From: JBFWWW01 sp050245975 | Lineage (GTDB): Bacteria; Pseudomonadota; Alphaproteobacteria; Rhizobiales; Hyphomicrobiaceae | Length of the DNA stretch: 38,995 bases | NCBI GenBank assembly: GCA_050245975.1 | Contig: JBFWWW010000014.1 | Span: 1-38,995 of the forward strand | Direction of reading: 5' to 3' | Shown here: piece after piece, positions 7,617 through 16,600 of the stretch | How positions within the stretch are numbered: position 1 is the stretch's first letter | Layout: each line of letters starts with the position of its first letter | The notes under the pieces: model-generated | The model's database searches: none | The model's input: the letters and a program-made list of their open reading frames with translations, nothing else | Told to the model about the DNA's origin: nothing | Made by a program: the position numbers and the translations under genes

Positions 7617-8621
7617 ATGAAGCGTCGCGACTTCCTCAAGCTTTCCGCCGCCGGCGCCATGGCGGGCGCGGGCATCCCGCTCGGCGCGCACACGGCGGCC
7701 GCCCAGGCGAAAATGGTCCTGAAGGCCACCGACGTGCACCCGCTCGGCTATCCCACGGTGGAAGCCGTCGTGCGAATGGGCAAGCGGCTCGAAACGGCGA
7801 CGAACGGTCGCCTGTCGATCCAGATGTATCCGTCGATGCAGCTCGGCGGCGAGAAGGAGATGATCGAGCAGGCCCAACTAGGCGCCCTCGCGATCGCCCG
7901 GATCAGCGTCGGCCCGATGGGGCCCGTTGTCCCGGAGCTCAACGTGTTCAACCTGCCATTCATGTTCCGCGACACGGCGCACATGGAGAAGGTGATCGAC
8001 GGCCCGATCGGCGACGAGATGCTGAAAAAGCTCTCCGATCATCCGACTGCCGGGCTCATCGGCCTGTGCTGGATGAACGCAGGCTCGCGCAACGTCTACA
8101 ACAGCAAGAAGCCGATCCGCACGGTCGACGACCTCAAAGGCCTGAAGATCCGCATGATGGGCAACCCGGTCTTCGTCGACACCATGAATGCGCTGGGCGG
8201 AAACGGCGTGCCGATGGGCTACGACCAGCTGATCAACGCTCTGCAGACCGGCGTCATCGACGGCGCGGAAAATAACGAGCCCAGCTATGCCAGTGGCCAG
8301 CACTACCGCTACGCCAAGTTCTATTCCATGACCGGGCACCTCATGATTCCCGAGATTCTCGTGTTCTCGAAAAAGATCTGGAACACGATGTCGAAGGAGG
8401 ACCAGGCCCTGCTCGTCAAGGAAGGCAAGGCCACGCAGCAGGAGCAGCGCAAGCTCTGGTACGAGATGGAGCAGAAGTCGGTCGCCGAGATGAAGGGTGC
8501 CGGCGTCGAGATCACCGAAGTGGCGGACCGCAAGCCCTTCCAGGCCGCCGTCAAGCCGGTGTGGGACAGGTACGGCGCGCAGTACGCTGCGCTGATTCAG
8601 CGAATCCAGGACGTGAAATAG
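7617..8621 (+). CDS. dctP: TRAP transporter substrate-binding protein (DctP family), probably for uronates
   Basis: A 334-residue exported solute receptor. The N-terminus is Tat-like (KRRDFLKLSAAGAMAGAG), with likely cleavage after the AAAQA region near residue 31. The mature part shows the DctP layout. MYPSMQLGGEKEMIEQAQLG and NVFNLPFMFRD come first, then the ligand-binding Arg in LKGLKIRMM, and finally MGYDQLINALQTGVIDGAEN. A GGAGG ribosome site precedes the ATG. It is the first gene of dctPQM and diverges from the regulator and uronate enzymes. The ligand is therefore probably galacturonate, glucuronate or a derived lactone/aldarate; that is inference from neighbours, not from the pocket. 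Confidence 0.92.
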   Translation: MKRRDFLKLSAAGAMAGAGIPLGAHTAAAQAKMVLKATDVHPLGYPTVEAVVRMGKRLETATNGRLSIQMYPSMQLGGEKEMIEQAQLGALAIARISVGPMGPVVPELNVFNLPFMFRDTAHMEKVIDGPIGDEMLKKLSDHPTAGLIGLCWMNAGSRNVYNSKKPIRTVDDLKGLKIRMMGNPVFVDTMNALGGNGVPMGYDQLINALQTGVIDGAENNEPSYASGQHYRYAKFYSMTGHLMIPEILVFSKKIWNTMSKEDQALLVKEGKATQQEQRKLWYEMEQKSVAEMKGAGVEITEVADRKPFQAAVKPVWDRYGAQYAALIQRIQDVK

Positions 8622-8689
8622 GCCGGCATTCCGGCGCGTCGCCGATCCGGCGCGCCGGACCATTCGCGAGTCTGTCTCGGGGGAAGGGA

Positions 8690-9208
8690 ATGAAAGCTCG
8701 GTACAGCCGCGCGATGGACGCGCTGCATTTCGCCTGCCTGTTCATCGCCGGCGTCTGCCTCGTCGTCATCACGCTGATCATTCCGTGGGGCGTCTTCACG
8801 CGTTACGTCCTCAACAGCGCGTCCTCTTGGCCCGAACCCATGGCCGTGCTGCTGATGATCGTGCTGTCGTTCCTGTCCGCCGTCGTCTGCTGTCGCGAGA
8901 ACCTGCACATCGGCGTCGGCGTCCTGCCCGCACTCCTCGAAGGACCGGCGCGCACCGTTCTGGGCTGGGTGATCGAGCTGTGCATGCTCTTCACCAATCT
9001 CTTCATGCTCTGGTACGGGATCAATCTGGTCGGCGTGACCTGGCACCAGAGCATCGCCGAGTTTCCGCTCGTCTCCGTCGGCGTCTCCTACCTGCCGGTG
9101 CCGATCGGCGGCGCCATCACCGCCCTGTTCGTCATCGAACGGCTCATGTCCGGCCAGTTCTTCACCGGGCCATCCGAGACCGCCGTCAGCGCGATTTCCA
9201 CCGAATAG
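8690..9208 (+). CDS. dctQ: TRAP transporter small permease (DctQ)
   Basis: A 172-residue inner-membrane protein with four hydrophobic segments, matching the usual four-helix DctQ topology. The conserved region around VFTRYVLNSASSWPEPMAVLLMI is present (the RYV....W.EE-like motif of the family). REN-L-HIGVGVLPALL follows. I chose the ATG at 8690, preceded by a GGGAAGGGA purine-rich site. It lies 68 bases after dctP and 12 before dctM. In the complex it joins the binding protein's cargo to the large permease DctM. Confidence 0.9.
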   Translation: MKARYSRAMDALHFACLFIAGVCLVVITLIIPWGVFTRYVLNSASSWPEPMAVLLMIVLSFLSAVVCCRENLHIGVGVLPALLEGPARTVLGWVIELCMLFTNLFMLWYGINLVGVTWHQSIAEFPLVSVGVSYLPVPIGGAITALFVIERLMSGQFFTGPSETAVSAISTE

Positions 9209-9220
9209 GCGGACCGACAC

Positions 9221-10504
9221 ATGGACGTTCTCACCCTTTGCGGCGGTTTCACCGTGTTGTGCCTGATGGGCATGCCGGTGGCCTATGCCCTCGGCCTTGC
9301 CGCGATCCTGTCGGCCATCTGGTCCGGGCTGCCGCTCGAAGCGATCATGCTCAAGACGTCCGACGGCATGGACGACTTTCCGCTGCTGGCCATCCCCTTC
9401 TTCATTCTGGCCGGCGCGATCATGGCCGAAGGCGGCATGGCCGAACGCATCATCAACCTCGCCAAGGTCTTCGTCGGTTTCATCCGCGGCGGCCTAGCGC
9501 TGGTCAACATCCTGGCCTCGACGCTGTTCGGCTGCATCTCGGGCTCGTCCGTCGCCGACACGGCCTCCATCGGCGCCGTCATGATCCCGCAGATGATCAA
9601 GAACGGCTATCCGCGTCTGTTTGCCGTCAACGTCACCATTTCCGGCTCATTGCAGCCGCTGCTCATCCCGCCATCCCACAACGCCGTCATCTATTCGCTG
9701 GCTGCGGGCGGCACCGTCTCCGTCGCGGACCTGTTCATGGCCGGCGTCGTACCGGGCGTTCTGCTGGGCGCTTCGCTGATGATCCTGTGCCTCATCATCG
9801 CGCACCGCCAGAACTTCCCGAAGGGCGAGGCGGTCTCGCTGCGCGAGGCCGGGCGCATCGCCATCGACGCGGTCTGGGGCCTCGTCACGGTCTTCATCAT
9901 CCTCGGCGGCATCCTGTCCGGCATCTTCACGCCGACGGAGAGCGCGGCCGTCGCGTGCGTCTACGCCTTCTTCGTCACCATGTTCATCTACCGCGACTAC
10001 CGCTGGAGCGAGTTTCCTCACCTCATTGCCCGCGTCGTCCGCACGGTCGGCATGGTGATGATCATGATCGGGTTTTCTATCGCCTTCGGCTACATGATGG
10101 CGATCCTGCGCGTCCCCGCCAAGGCGACCGAATTCTTCGTCGCCATCTCGAGCGACAAGTACACCTTCCTGCTCTACGTGAACCTGCTGCTGCTGTTCCT
10201 CGGCACGTTCATGGATCTGGCGCCGATGCTGCTCATCTGCACGCCGATCTTCCTGCCGGTGATCAAGACGTTCGGCATCGATCCCGTGCACTTCGGGATC
10301 ATCATGATCCTCAATCTCGGCATCGGCCTGCTCACGCCGCCCGTGGGCCCGACGATGGTCGTCGGCTGCGCCATCGGCAAGGTCTCGATGGAGGCGGTGT
10401 CGCGCTCGATCCTGGTGTTCTATATTCCGATGCTGATCGTGCTCGCACTGGTGACGTATATTCCCGATCTGACGCTGTGGTTGCCTCGCGTTCTGTTCCA
10501 TTAG
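9221..10504 (+). CDS. dctM: TRAP transporter large permease (DctM)
   Basis: A 427-residue, highly hydrophobic ion-coupled permease of about twelve membrane segments. Family landmarks seen are GMPVAYALGLAA near the start, DDFPLLAIPFFILAGAIM, SGSSVADTASIGAVMIPQM, PPSHNAVIYSLAAGG, GILSGIFTPTESAAVA and NLGIGLLTPPVGPTM. It carries the substrate across the inner membrane using a sodium or proton gradient. It is the last gene of the plus-strand TRAP operon; the next gene begins 39 bases later and is unrelated. Confidence 0.95.
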   Translation: MDVLTLCGGFTVLCLMGMPVAYALGLAAILSAIWSGLPLEAIMLKTSDGMDDFPLLAIPFFILAGAIMAEGGMAERIINLAKVFVGFIRGGLALVNILASTLFGCISGSSVADTASIGAVMIPQMIKNGYPRLFAVNVTISGSLQPLLIPPSHNAVIYSLAAGGTVSVADLFMAGVVPGVLLGASLMILCLIIAHRQNFPKGEAVSLREAGRIAIDAVWGLVTVFIILGGILSGIFTPTESAAVACVYAFFVTMFIYRDYRWSEFPHLIARVVRTVGMVMIMIGFSIAFGYMMAILRVPAKATEFFVAISSDKYTFLLYVNLLLLFLGTFMDLAPMLLICTPIFLPVIKTFGIDPVHFGIIMILNLGIGLLTPPVGPTMVVGCAIGKVSMEAVSRSILVFYIPMLIVLALVTYIPDLTLWLPRVLFH

Positions 10505-10543
10505 GCATTTGACGTTTCTCATTGCACGGCCTTCGCATCCGCC

Positions 10544-11455
10544 ATGCGCGGTTCCACGTTCTGTCTCGTCTGCGCCCTGACGTGCGCCTTTGCAGGCGCG
10601 GCTCCCGCACGCGCGGCCTGCAGCCTTGATCCCTCGCTCGAACGCACCGTCGCCCGCGTCGTCGACGGCGAAACGCTCGCGCTCGACGACGGCAGCGAGG
10701 TGCGGCTAATCGGTGCGCTGGCGCCCCGTGCCGGTGATGTACGGGCGCAACCGGGCCGCTGGCCACCGGAACAGGCGACGGTCGGCGCCCTCGAGCGGCT
10801 TGCCCTCGGCCGGACTGTCTCGCTGGCATTCCCCGGAGACCGGACGGATCGCTACGGCCGGCTGCAGGCTCACGTGTTTGTCACGCTCGGGGCCGAGCGC
10901 ATCTGGTTGCAGGCGGAACTGCTGCAGCGCGGGCTGGCGCGCGCCTACCGCCTCCGCGGCCCGTCTCCCTGTATCCGGGAACTGGTTTCCTGGGAAAGGC
11001 GGGCACGAACGGCCGGCGTCGGTCTGTGGGCCTCGCCGGCCTACCGTGTGCGCTCGGCCTATGCCTCGCGCCGGCTGCGGAGCGACACCGCGACCTACCA
11101 GCTCGTCCGCGGGCGCGTGCGGCGCGTTGGTACGGGCCGCAGCCGGATCTACCTCAATCTGAAGGCCCGGGACTGGCCGGGCATGACGGTCAGCGTGGCG
11201 CGCAGCGACCGCGACGGCGTCGCAGCCCTCGGCGGTGATCTTCACAGTCTCGTCGGACGCACCGTTCTCGCGCGCGGGTGGATCGAGCAGCGGCGGGGCC
11301 CCGCCATCGATGCCTCCGGCGCGGGTTTCGTCGAGCTGCTGGAACCGGATCCAGCCGTCAAAAACGAAGCGCGCTCGGTCGAACGACCGGGCGCGCTTGA
11401 ATTTGAGCCCTATCTGCCGATCGGCAGCGGCGAGACCCGCCTCAGGCCGCCTTGA
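10544..11455 (+). CDS. secreted thermonuclease-like (SNase-fold) protein with a C-terminal extra domain
   Basis: A 303-residue protein. An N-terminal signal peptide is likely cleaved near residue 25 (APARAA-C). An SNase-like OB domain occupies about residues 33-160. Residues equivalent to Staphylococcus nuclease R35 and R87 are present (R54 in EVRLIGA, R106 in DRYGR), as is the metal-side DGE at 41-43. The positions matching D40 and E43 are Leu59 and Arg62 (GALAPR), so the usual general base is missing. A second beta-rich region (about 180-275) follows, and its function is not evident. The 3' end overlaps carD convergently by 14 bases. It could be a low-activity nuclease or a nucleic-acid-binding protein. 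Confidence 0.8.
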   Translation: MRGSTFCLVCALTCAFAGAAPARAACSLDPSLERTVARVVDGETLALDDGSEVRLIGALAPRAGDVRAQPGRWPPEQATVGALERLALGRTVSLAFPGDRTDRYGRLQAHVFVTLGAERIWLQAELLQRGLARAYRLRGPSPCIRELVSWERRARTAGVGLWASPAYRVRSAYASRRLRSDTATYQLVRGRVRRVGTGRSRIYLNLKARDWPGMTVSVARSDRDGVAALGGDLHSLVGRTVLARGWIEQRRGPAIDASGAGFVELLEPDPAVKNEARSVERPGALEFEPYLPIGSGETRLRPP

Positions 11456-12368
11456 CCTCCGCGGCCTCCTCGGCCGCAACGCGACGGCCGCGTGCGCTCT
11501 TGGCAAGGACTTCTGTGATGCGCTGCACGGCGCCGCGCTCGTCGAGCTTTTCGACCGCCGCGATCTCGCGTGCCATGCGATCGAGGGCCGCCTCGTAGAG
11601 TTGGCGCTCCGAGTAGGACTGCTCGGGCTGGCTCTCCGACCGATAGAGGTCACGCACGACCTCAGCGATCGAGATCAGGTCGCCCGAGTTGATCTTCGCC
11701 TCGTACTCCTGGGCGCGACGGCTCCACATGGTGCGCTTGATGCGCGCCTTCCCCTTGAGGGTTTCCATCGCGCGCTTCACGACGCCATCCTCGGCCAGTT
11801 TGCGCATACCGACGCTCGCCAGCTTTCCGGTCGGCACGCGCAGCGTCATCTTGTCCTTCTCGAACGTGATGACGAACAGCTCGAGCGCGATACCCGCGAT
11901 CTCCTGCTCCTCGATACCGACGATGCGGCCGACGCCATGCGCCGGATACACGATCCACTCGTTGGTCTTGAATCCGTGGCGCTGGTTGACAGGCTTCTTC
12001 GCGGCCGCAGCGGCGCGCGCCTGCTGTGCCGCCTTCTCCGCGATGGCCTTCGGCGTTTCGGCCGGCGTCGTCAACTTCTGGCTGGCCGGACGGGCCACCT
12101 GCGCGGGCATCGCCCGCACGGCACCCGCCGCACGCTGAGCGGCGGCGACCGCAGCCACAGCCGGCTTGATCGCCGGCGCCGGCTTCGCAGGAGCTTCCAC
12201 CTTCGGCGCCGGGCGGGCGACCGCCTTGGCCGGCGCCTTCGCGGCAGCCTTCATGACGACCTTCGCCTTCGCAGGCTTGGCAGCAGCAGCAATCTTACGG
12301 GCGGGCGGAGCCTTGGCCCGCGTCACCTTGCCACCGGCCTTGCCCAGGGGTTTCTTCTTCTGCGCCAT
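11442..12368 (-). CDS. carD: CarD-family transcriptional regulator with a long Lys/Ala/Pro-rich N-terminal tail
   Basis: A 308-residue protein. Residues 135-290 are a CarD/CdnL domain: an RNA polymerase-interacting part (NEWIVYPAHGVGRIVGIEEQEI, ELFVITFEKDKMTLRVP) and a helical C-terminal part (KRAMETLKGKARIKRTMWSRRAQEYEAKI). Such proteins bind the RNA polymerase beta subunit and stabilise open promoter complexes, notably at rRNA promoters. Residues 1-130 are low complexity: Ala, Lys and Pro repeats such as KPAKAK and APAKAVARPAPK, very like a histone H1 tail. The plain CarD proteins I know in relatives are much shorter. The N-terminal start is supported only by the ATG and continuous coding character. 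It belongs to the conserved helicase-S4-fdxA-carD neighbourhood. Confidence 0.93.
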   Translation of the reverse strand: MAQKKKPLGKAGGKVTRAKAPPARKIAAAAKPAKAKVVMKAAAKAPAKAVARPAPKVEAPAKPAPAIKPAVAAVAAAQRAAGAVRAMPAQVARPASQKLTTPAETPKAIAEKAAQQARAAAAAKKPVNQRHGFKTNEWIVYPAHGVGRIVGIEEQEIAGIALELFVITFEKDKMTLRVPTGKLASVGMRKLAEDGVVKRAMETLKGKARIKRTMWSRRAQEYEAKINSGDLISIAEVVRDLYRSESQPEQSYSERQLYEAALDRMAREIAAVEKLDERGAVQRITEVLAKSARGRRVAAEEAAEVKAA

Positions 12369-12858
12369 AGGACCGTCTCGCTCTCAGGTTGTACGCATCC
12401 AGACATTTCGCGACCAGAAAGAGGGTGCGCGAACACCTTTCAGCCCACACGTCATGCGTGAGCTCATGTCGATGGCCGGTGAAAGGTTGACCCGGCTATC
12501 CAATGGTGTGCGTTATGGGCCTTGCCCCATACCACCGAGACCCATCACGCCCGCAGTGTATGGCTTGGCCGCCCAAAAGCTGCGCTTGATCGACCGCGGT
12601 CCTCGGATCCGCCGGCTCGATGCAATCCTACGCAGGGATGTCCGCTTCACGTGCGCGGTTCGTTCCAAATTTGTTCACGCCGTACGCCACTCGAGTAAGA
12701 CCATAACACAATTTTCACAGAAACAGAAGCGGTGCGCGGGGGTAACATCCCCGCTCCTTCGATAAGATGCTTAAACAAATCCGCCTATTGACGGCTGTAA
12801 TTGATACAACTCGTGAGAATGGCCGCACGCACGGGTTGAAATCATAATAGAGGCAGAG
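12369..12858. other. 490-base intergenic region upstream of carD
   Basis: No credible gene was found on either strand. Two hairpins are visible. One is TATGGG-CCTTGC-CCCATA at 12514-12531. The other is GCGGGG-(7 bases)-CCCCGC at 12736-12754, which lies downstream of fdxA but has no T-run. The part from about 12640 to 12850 is richer in A and T than the surroundings. It probably holds the carD promoter and 5' untranslated region, but I could not settle on a clear promoter. Confidence 0.5.
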
Positions 12859-13197
12859 CTAGTCCCCAGAACCCGCCTCTGCGCTAAAGAATTTATCGAA
12901 CTTATCTTTCGTGTCCCGAAACTCTTCTGCTTCCGGAAGGGCGTCTTTCTTCGAGGTTATATTTGGCCATTTCTCGGCGTATTCGCGATTGACCTCAAGC
13001 CATTTCTCCAGACCCGGCTCCGTGTCTGGCTTGATGGCATCCACCGGACATTCGGGCTCACAAACGCCGCAATCGATGCACTCGTCCGGGTGGATGACGA
13101 GCATATTCGCGCCCTCGTAGAAACAATCCACCGGGCACACTTCGACGCAGTCCGTGAATTTGCACTTTATGCAGTTTTCGTTGACGACGTAGGTCAT
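12859..13197 (-). CDS. fdxA: 7Fe ferredoxin ([3Fe-4S] + [4Fe-4S])
   Basis: A 112-residue electron-transfer protein. By comparison with Azotobacter ferredoxin I, C9, C17 and C50 would hold the 3Fe cluster, and C21, C40, C43 and C46 the 4Fe cluster. C12 and C25 are additional. The sequence MTYVVNENCIKCKFTDCVEVCPVDC and the acidic C-terminal tail (FRDTKDKFDKFF) are typical of the proteobacterial FdxA family, as is the length. The start is the ATG at 13197; upstream in-frame residues look non-homologous. It lies between the S4 protein and carD, an arrangement I recall from many rhizobial genomes. Confidence 0.96.
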   Translation of the reverse strand: MTYVVNENCIKCKFTDCVEVCPVDCFYEGANMLVIHPDECIDCGVCEPECPVDAIKPDTEPGLEKWLEVNREYAEKWPNITSKKDALPEAEEFRDTKDKFDKFFSAEAGSGD

Positions 13198-13313
13198 TCC
13201 CGTCCGGTCCGTGGTGGCGTCTGAGGCCTCGGGCTTTAGCCCGCGTCTTCCTTCTGCCGCAACAGGGCCGTCGGCCGCAAGGCTCATCTGGGCAGATCAG
13301 CGCTGCAGCCGGT

Positions 13314-13679
13314 TCACTCGTCGTTGGCCAGCCGGTCTATGGCGCGCCGGTCGCGCTTGGTGGGCCGCCCGGCGCCGGCGTCGCGGACGCCGGGGGCGGG
13401 TTCGGCTGGGGCGGGCGGCGGGGACAGGTCCTCATAGAGCAGCCGCGCTTCGCTCGCCGGGCCGCGCCGGTCGCCAGGGGCAAGCACTTTCAGCACGCGT
13501 ACGCGCCCGCCGACAACGACGGTCAGGACATCTCCAGGGCGGACCGTCTGGCTGGGCTTTTCTGCGCGCTCCCTGTTAATGCGCACCTTGCCGGCCACGA
13601 CCAGATCGGCGGCCATGGTGCGCGACTTGAGCGCGCGTACGTACCAGAGCCACTTGTCGAGCCGCTGGGTGTTGTCCAT
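13314..13679 (-). CDS. S4-domain RNA-binding protein (Hsp15/HslR-like)
   Basis: A 121-residue protein with an N-terminal S4 domain (about residues 4-70). RLDKWLWYVRALKSRTMAADLV and GKVRINRERAEKPSQTVRPGDVLTV are the classic S4 signature. In E. coli, Hsp15 binds 50S subunits carrying stalled peptidyl-tRNA; a similar ribosome-rescue role is inferred here. The C-terminal 45 residues are Pro- and Arg-rich and probably disordered, ending RPTKRDRRAIDRL as in family members. It starts 10 bases after the helicase stop on the same strand, so the two are likely cotranscribed. Confidence 0.9.
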   Translation of the reverse strand: MDNTQRLDKWLWYVRALKSRTMAADLVVAGKVRINRERAEKPSQTVRPGDVLTVVVGGRVRVLKVLAPGDRRGPASEARLLYEDLSPPPAPAEPAPGVRDAGAGRPTKRDRRAIDRLANDE

Positions 13680-13689
13680 GGCGGCCGGC

Positions 13690-16600
13690 CTATTCTTGCG
13701 ACCGCTTCTCGAGCGCGGCCTTGAGCGAGCTCAGCGCCGCGAACGGCGAGTCGGCATCGGCGGCAGCCCCGCGCGGCGGCGCGGCCGTGTGCACGAGCGG
13801 GCGGCGCTCCTCGCGGTCGCCGCGGCCCGGACCGCCCTTGCGGCGCTGATCCGGACGGTGGCGATGCTGGGGCTTCGGCTTGTGGCGCGCGTCCTCGCGC
13901 TCGCGGCGCTGCTCTTTTGTGGCTTGAGGCCGATCGGGCGCCTCGCGGCGAGGATCGGGCCGCGCCTGCGGCTGATCCGAAGACGGCGCCGCAGCCGGTT
14001 GCCGCCGCGCAGGGGGGCGCTTGGCAGGGTGTGGCCTGCCGCGTCGGCGCGGCCGCCAGATTTCCTCGAACTGGGGTTCGTCCTTCCCGGCCTCCGCAGG
14101 CTCCGCAGCCGGCCCGTCGACAGGCGCTTCTGTTGGCGTGTCAGGCAACGCCGTCGGTGACGGCTCGTCAGGAGCAGCCGGCAGGCCTTCCTGTGCCTCG
14201 GCGTCCACCGCCGGCGGCGCAACGATCTCCGGCACCACCGCATCGGCGCCGGGCTCCGCAGGCGTGCTCTCGGCCGCCGCGACGGGCGCTTCGGATGTGG
14301 CTGCCGGGGGTGTTGCGGGGATGCGGCGGCGCTCGACCCAGAACCCGAGCGCTTTCAACACCAGGCCCAGATCCTCCGCGGAGCACCCGAGAATGGACAT
14401 CATGTCCGGCGTGACGGTGAAGCCGCCGTTGCCGGTCGCACCGGGCGGCCGAGGCGCGGCTCCATCAGCCGAGGGCCGCCACGCGATCAACGGCCGGATG
14501 CGGTCGGCAAGGCGCTCCAGGATGTCGACGCGCACGGCGCGCGGCCCGCACACGTGGAATCCCGCGGTGCGGTAAAAGGCCTCGGGCACGGCCTTGTCCA
14601 CGACGACGGACGTCAGACCGGCCTTGGGCGCCTCGGGCGGTTGCGCCACATCGAGGCCGTGGCTGGCGCCATCGCGCAGCAGGAACAACGTCAGCGCGGC
14701 ATCCGCCGACGCGGGCTTCAGCAGCAGCGGGAAATAGATATTAAAGGCTCCGAACCGCACGCCGTACTTGCGCAACTGCGCGCGCGCGGCCTGGTCGAGC
14801 GACTTGATCTCCGTGGCGGCTTCCTCGCGGCGCAGAATGCCGTAGCGCTCGGTCAGCCGGAAGGCGATGCCGCGCGCAAGTCCGGAGATGTCCTCCGCCG
14901 CGGCGATCTCCACCAGCGGCTTCAGCCGTTCGGCGATGTGCTCCTTGAGCCAGGCGCTCAGCCGGTCCTGCACCTGCTGCTTGTCGGGACCGGACAGATG
15001 CTCGTCCGCCACCACCGAAACCTGCGGACGCAAGGGATCCTCGCCGGCTTCAATGCGGCCGATCTCCTCGTCCCGCCACAGGATCGCGCCCTGACGGGTA
15101 AGCTTGAAGGCATCGTTCTTTGCGGCCACCACGCGCCGCACGCGCATGGCGAGCTCCTTGGCGAGGACGTGCGCCGCAGCATTGCGCATGGCACGGCCGT
15201 GGATACCGTCGGCCTGCGTCTCGGGCCAGAACCGGAAGCCGCGCAACCTCCCGACATAGTGTTTCTCGACGTGCACCGCGCCGTCATCGGCGATCTCGGC
15301 GTACATCTCGTCCTTGTCCTTGAGGCTGCGCATCAGCGCACTGGTGCGCCGGTCGACGAAGCGCTGCGTCAGCCGCTCGTGCAGGGCGTCCGACAGGCTG
15401 TCCTCGATCGCCCGCGTGCGCTCCTGCCAGTGCGCCGGGTCCTTGAGCCAGTCGACGCGATTGGAGACGAACGTCCAGGTGCGGATGTGGGCAATACGGT
15501 TGGCGAGCGTGTCGATGTCGCCGTCGGTACGATCGGCAAAGGCGACCTGCTTGGCAAACCAGTCCTCGGGGATGCGCTCCTCCGGGCCCATCAGGAACTT
15601 GTAGAGCGTGCCGGCAAGCTCGGCGTGATTCTGCGGCGATATCTTGCGGTAGTCGGGCACCTGGCACACGTCCCACAGCCGCGCGACGGCGATCCGGGTG
15701 GTGGCGAGACGCACGACATCGGGATCGCCGGAAACGCTTTCGAGCGCCGTGACATCGTCGGCCATGCGTGCGCGCACCAGCCGCATCTCGCGCGGCGTGC
15801 GGCGCAGGCTGTCGCGCAGGCGATCGAGCGTATCGAAATCCAGGTCGCGGCTGCGCCACTGCAGCGTCTTGACCGCTGGAAACGCATGCGTCTCGAGCTG
15901 CTCGACGAGCTCCGGCGTGAAGGCGGGCACGCCGCCGGTCACGCCGAACGTGCCGTCGTTCATGTGCCGGCCGGCGCGGCCGGCAATCTGGCCCAGCTCC
16001 GCCGGCGTCAGGTCGCGATGCACATGGCCGTCGAACTTGCGCACGGCGGCGAAGGCCACGTGATCGACGTCGAGGTTGAGGCCCATGCCGATGGCGTCGG
16101 TCGCAACGAGAAAATCGACGTCGCCCGACTGGTACAGCGCCACCTGCGCGTTGCGCGTGCGCGGCGACAGGGCGCCGAGCACGACGGCCGCGCCGCCGCG
16201 CTGGCGGCGGATCAGCTCGGCGACGGCATAGACATCCTGGGCCGAGAACGACACCACGGCAGACCGCGGCGGCAGTCTGGTGATCTTCTTCTCGCCGGCA
16301 TAGGTGAGGCGCGACAGCCGCGGACGCGAGATGAAATGCGCGCCCGGCGTCAGCTCGTCGATGGTCTCGCGCATGGTCTGGGCGCCGAGCAGCAGCGTCT
16401 CGAGCTTGCCGCGCGCATGCAGCAACCGGTCCGTGAAGACATGGCCGCGCTCGGGATCGGCGGCGAGCTGCACTTCGTCGATGGCCAGGAAATCGACATC
16501 GATCTCGCGCGGCATCGCCTCGACCGTGCAGACGAAGTAGCGCGGATGCTCCGGCTTGATCTTCTCCTCGCCGGTGACGAGGGCGACCTGGGCCGGGCCG

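Noticed and set aside
12020..12368. CarD tail as a frameshift artefact or separate gene
   Set aside because: The repeats run in one frame without interruption into the CarD domain, and the Lys/Ala/Pro codon pattern is consistent throughout, so I keep one protein.
12736..12754. GC-rich hairpin as an intrinsic terminator for fdxA
   Set aside because: The 6-base-pair stem is real, but neither strand has a T-run after it and it lies about 105 bases past the fdxA stop, so I did not call a terminator.
12166..12765. Plus-strand open frame crossing the carD upstream region as a possible gene
   Set aside because: Most of it is antisense to the carD tail. The remainder has poor coding character and no ribosome site.
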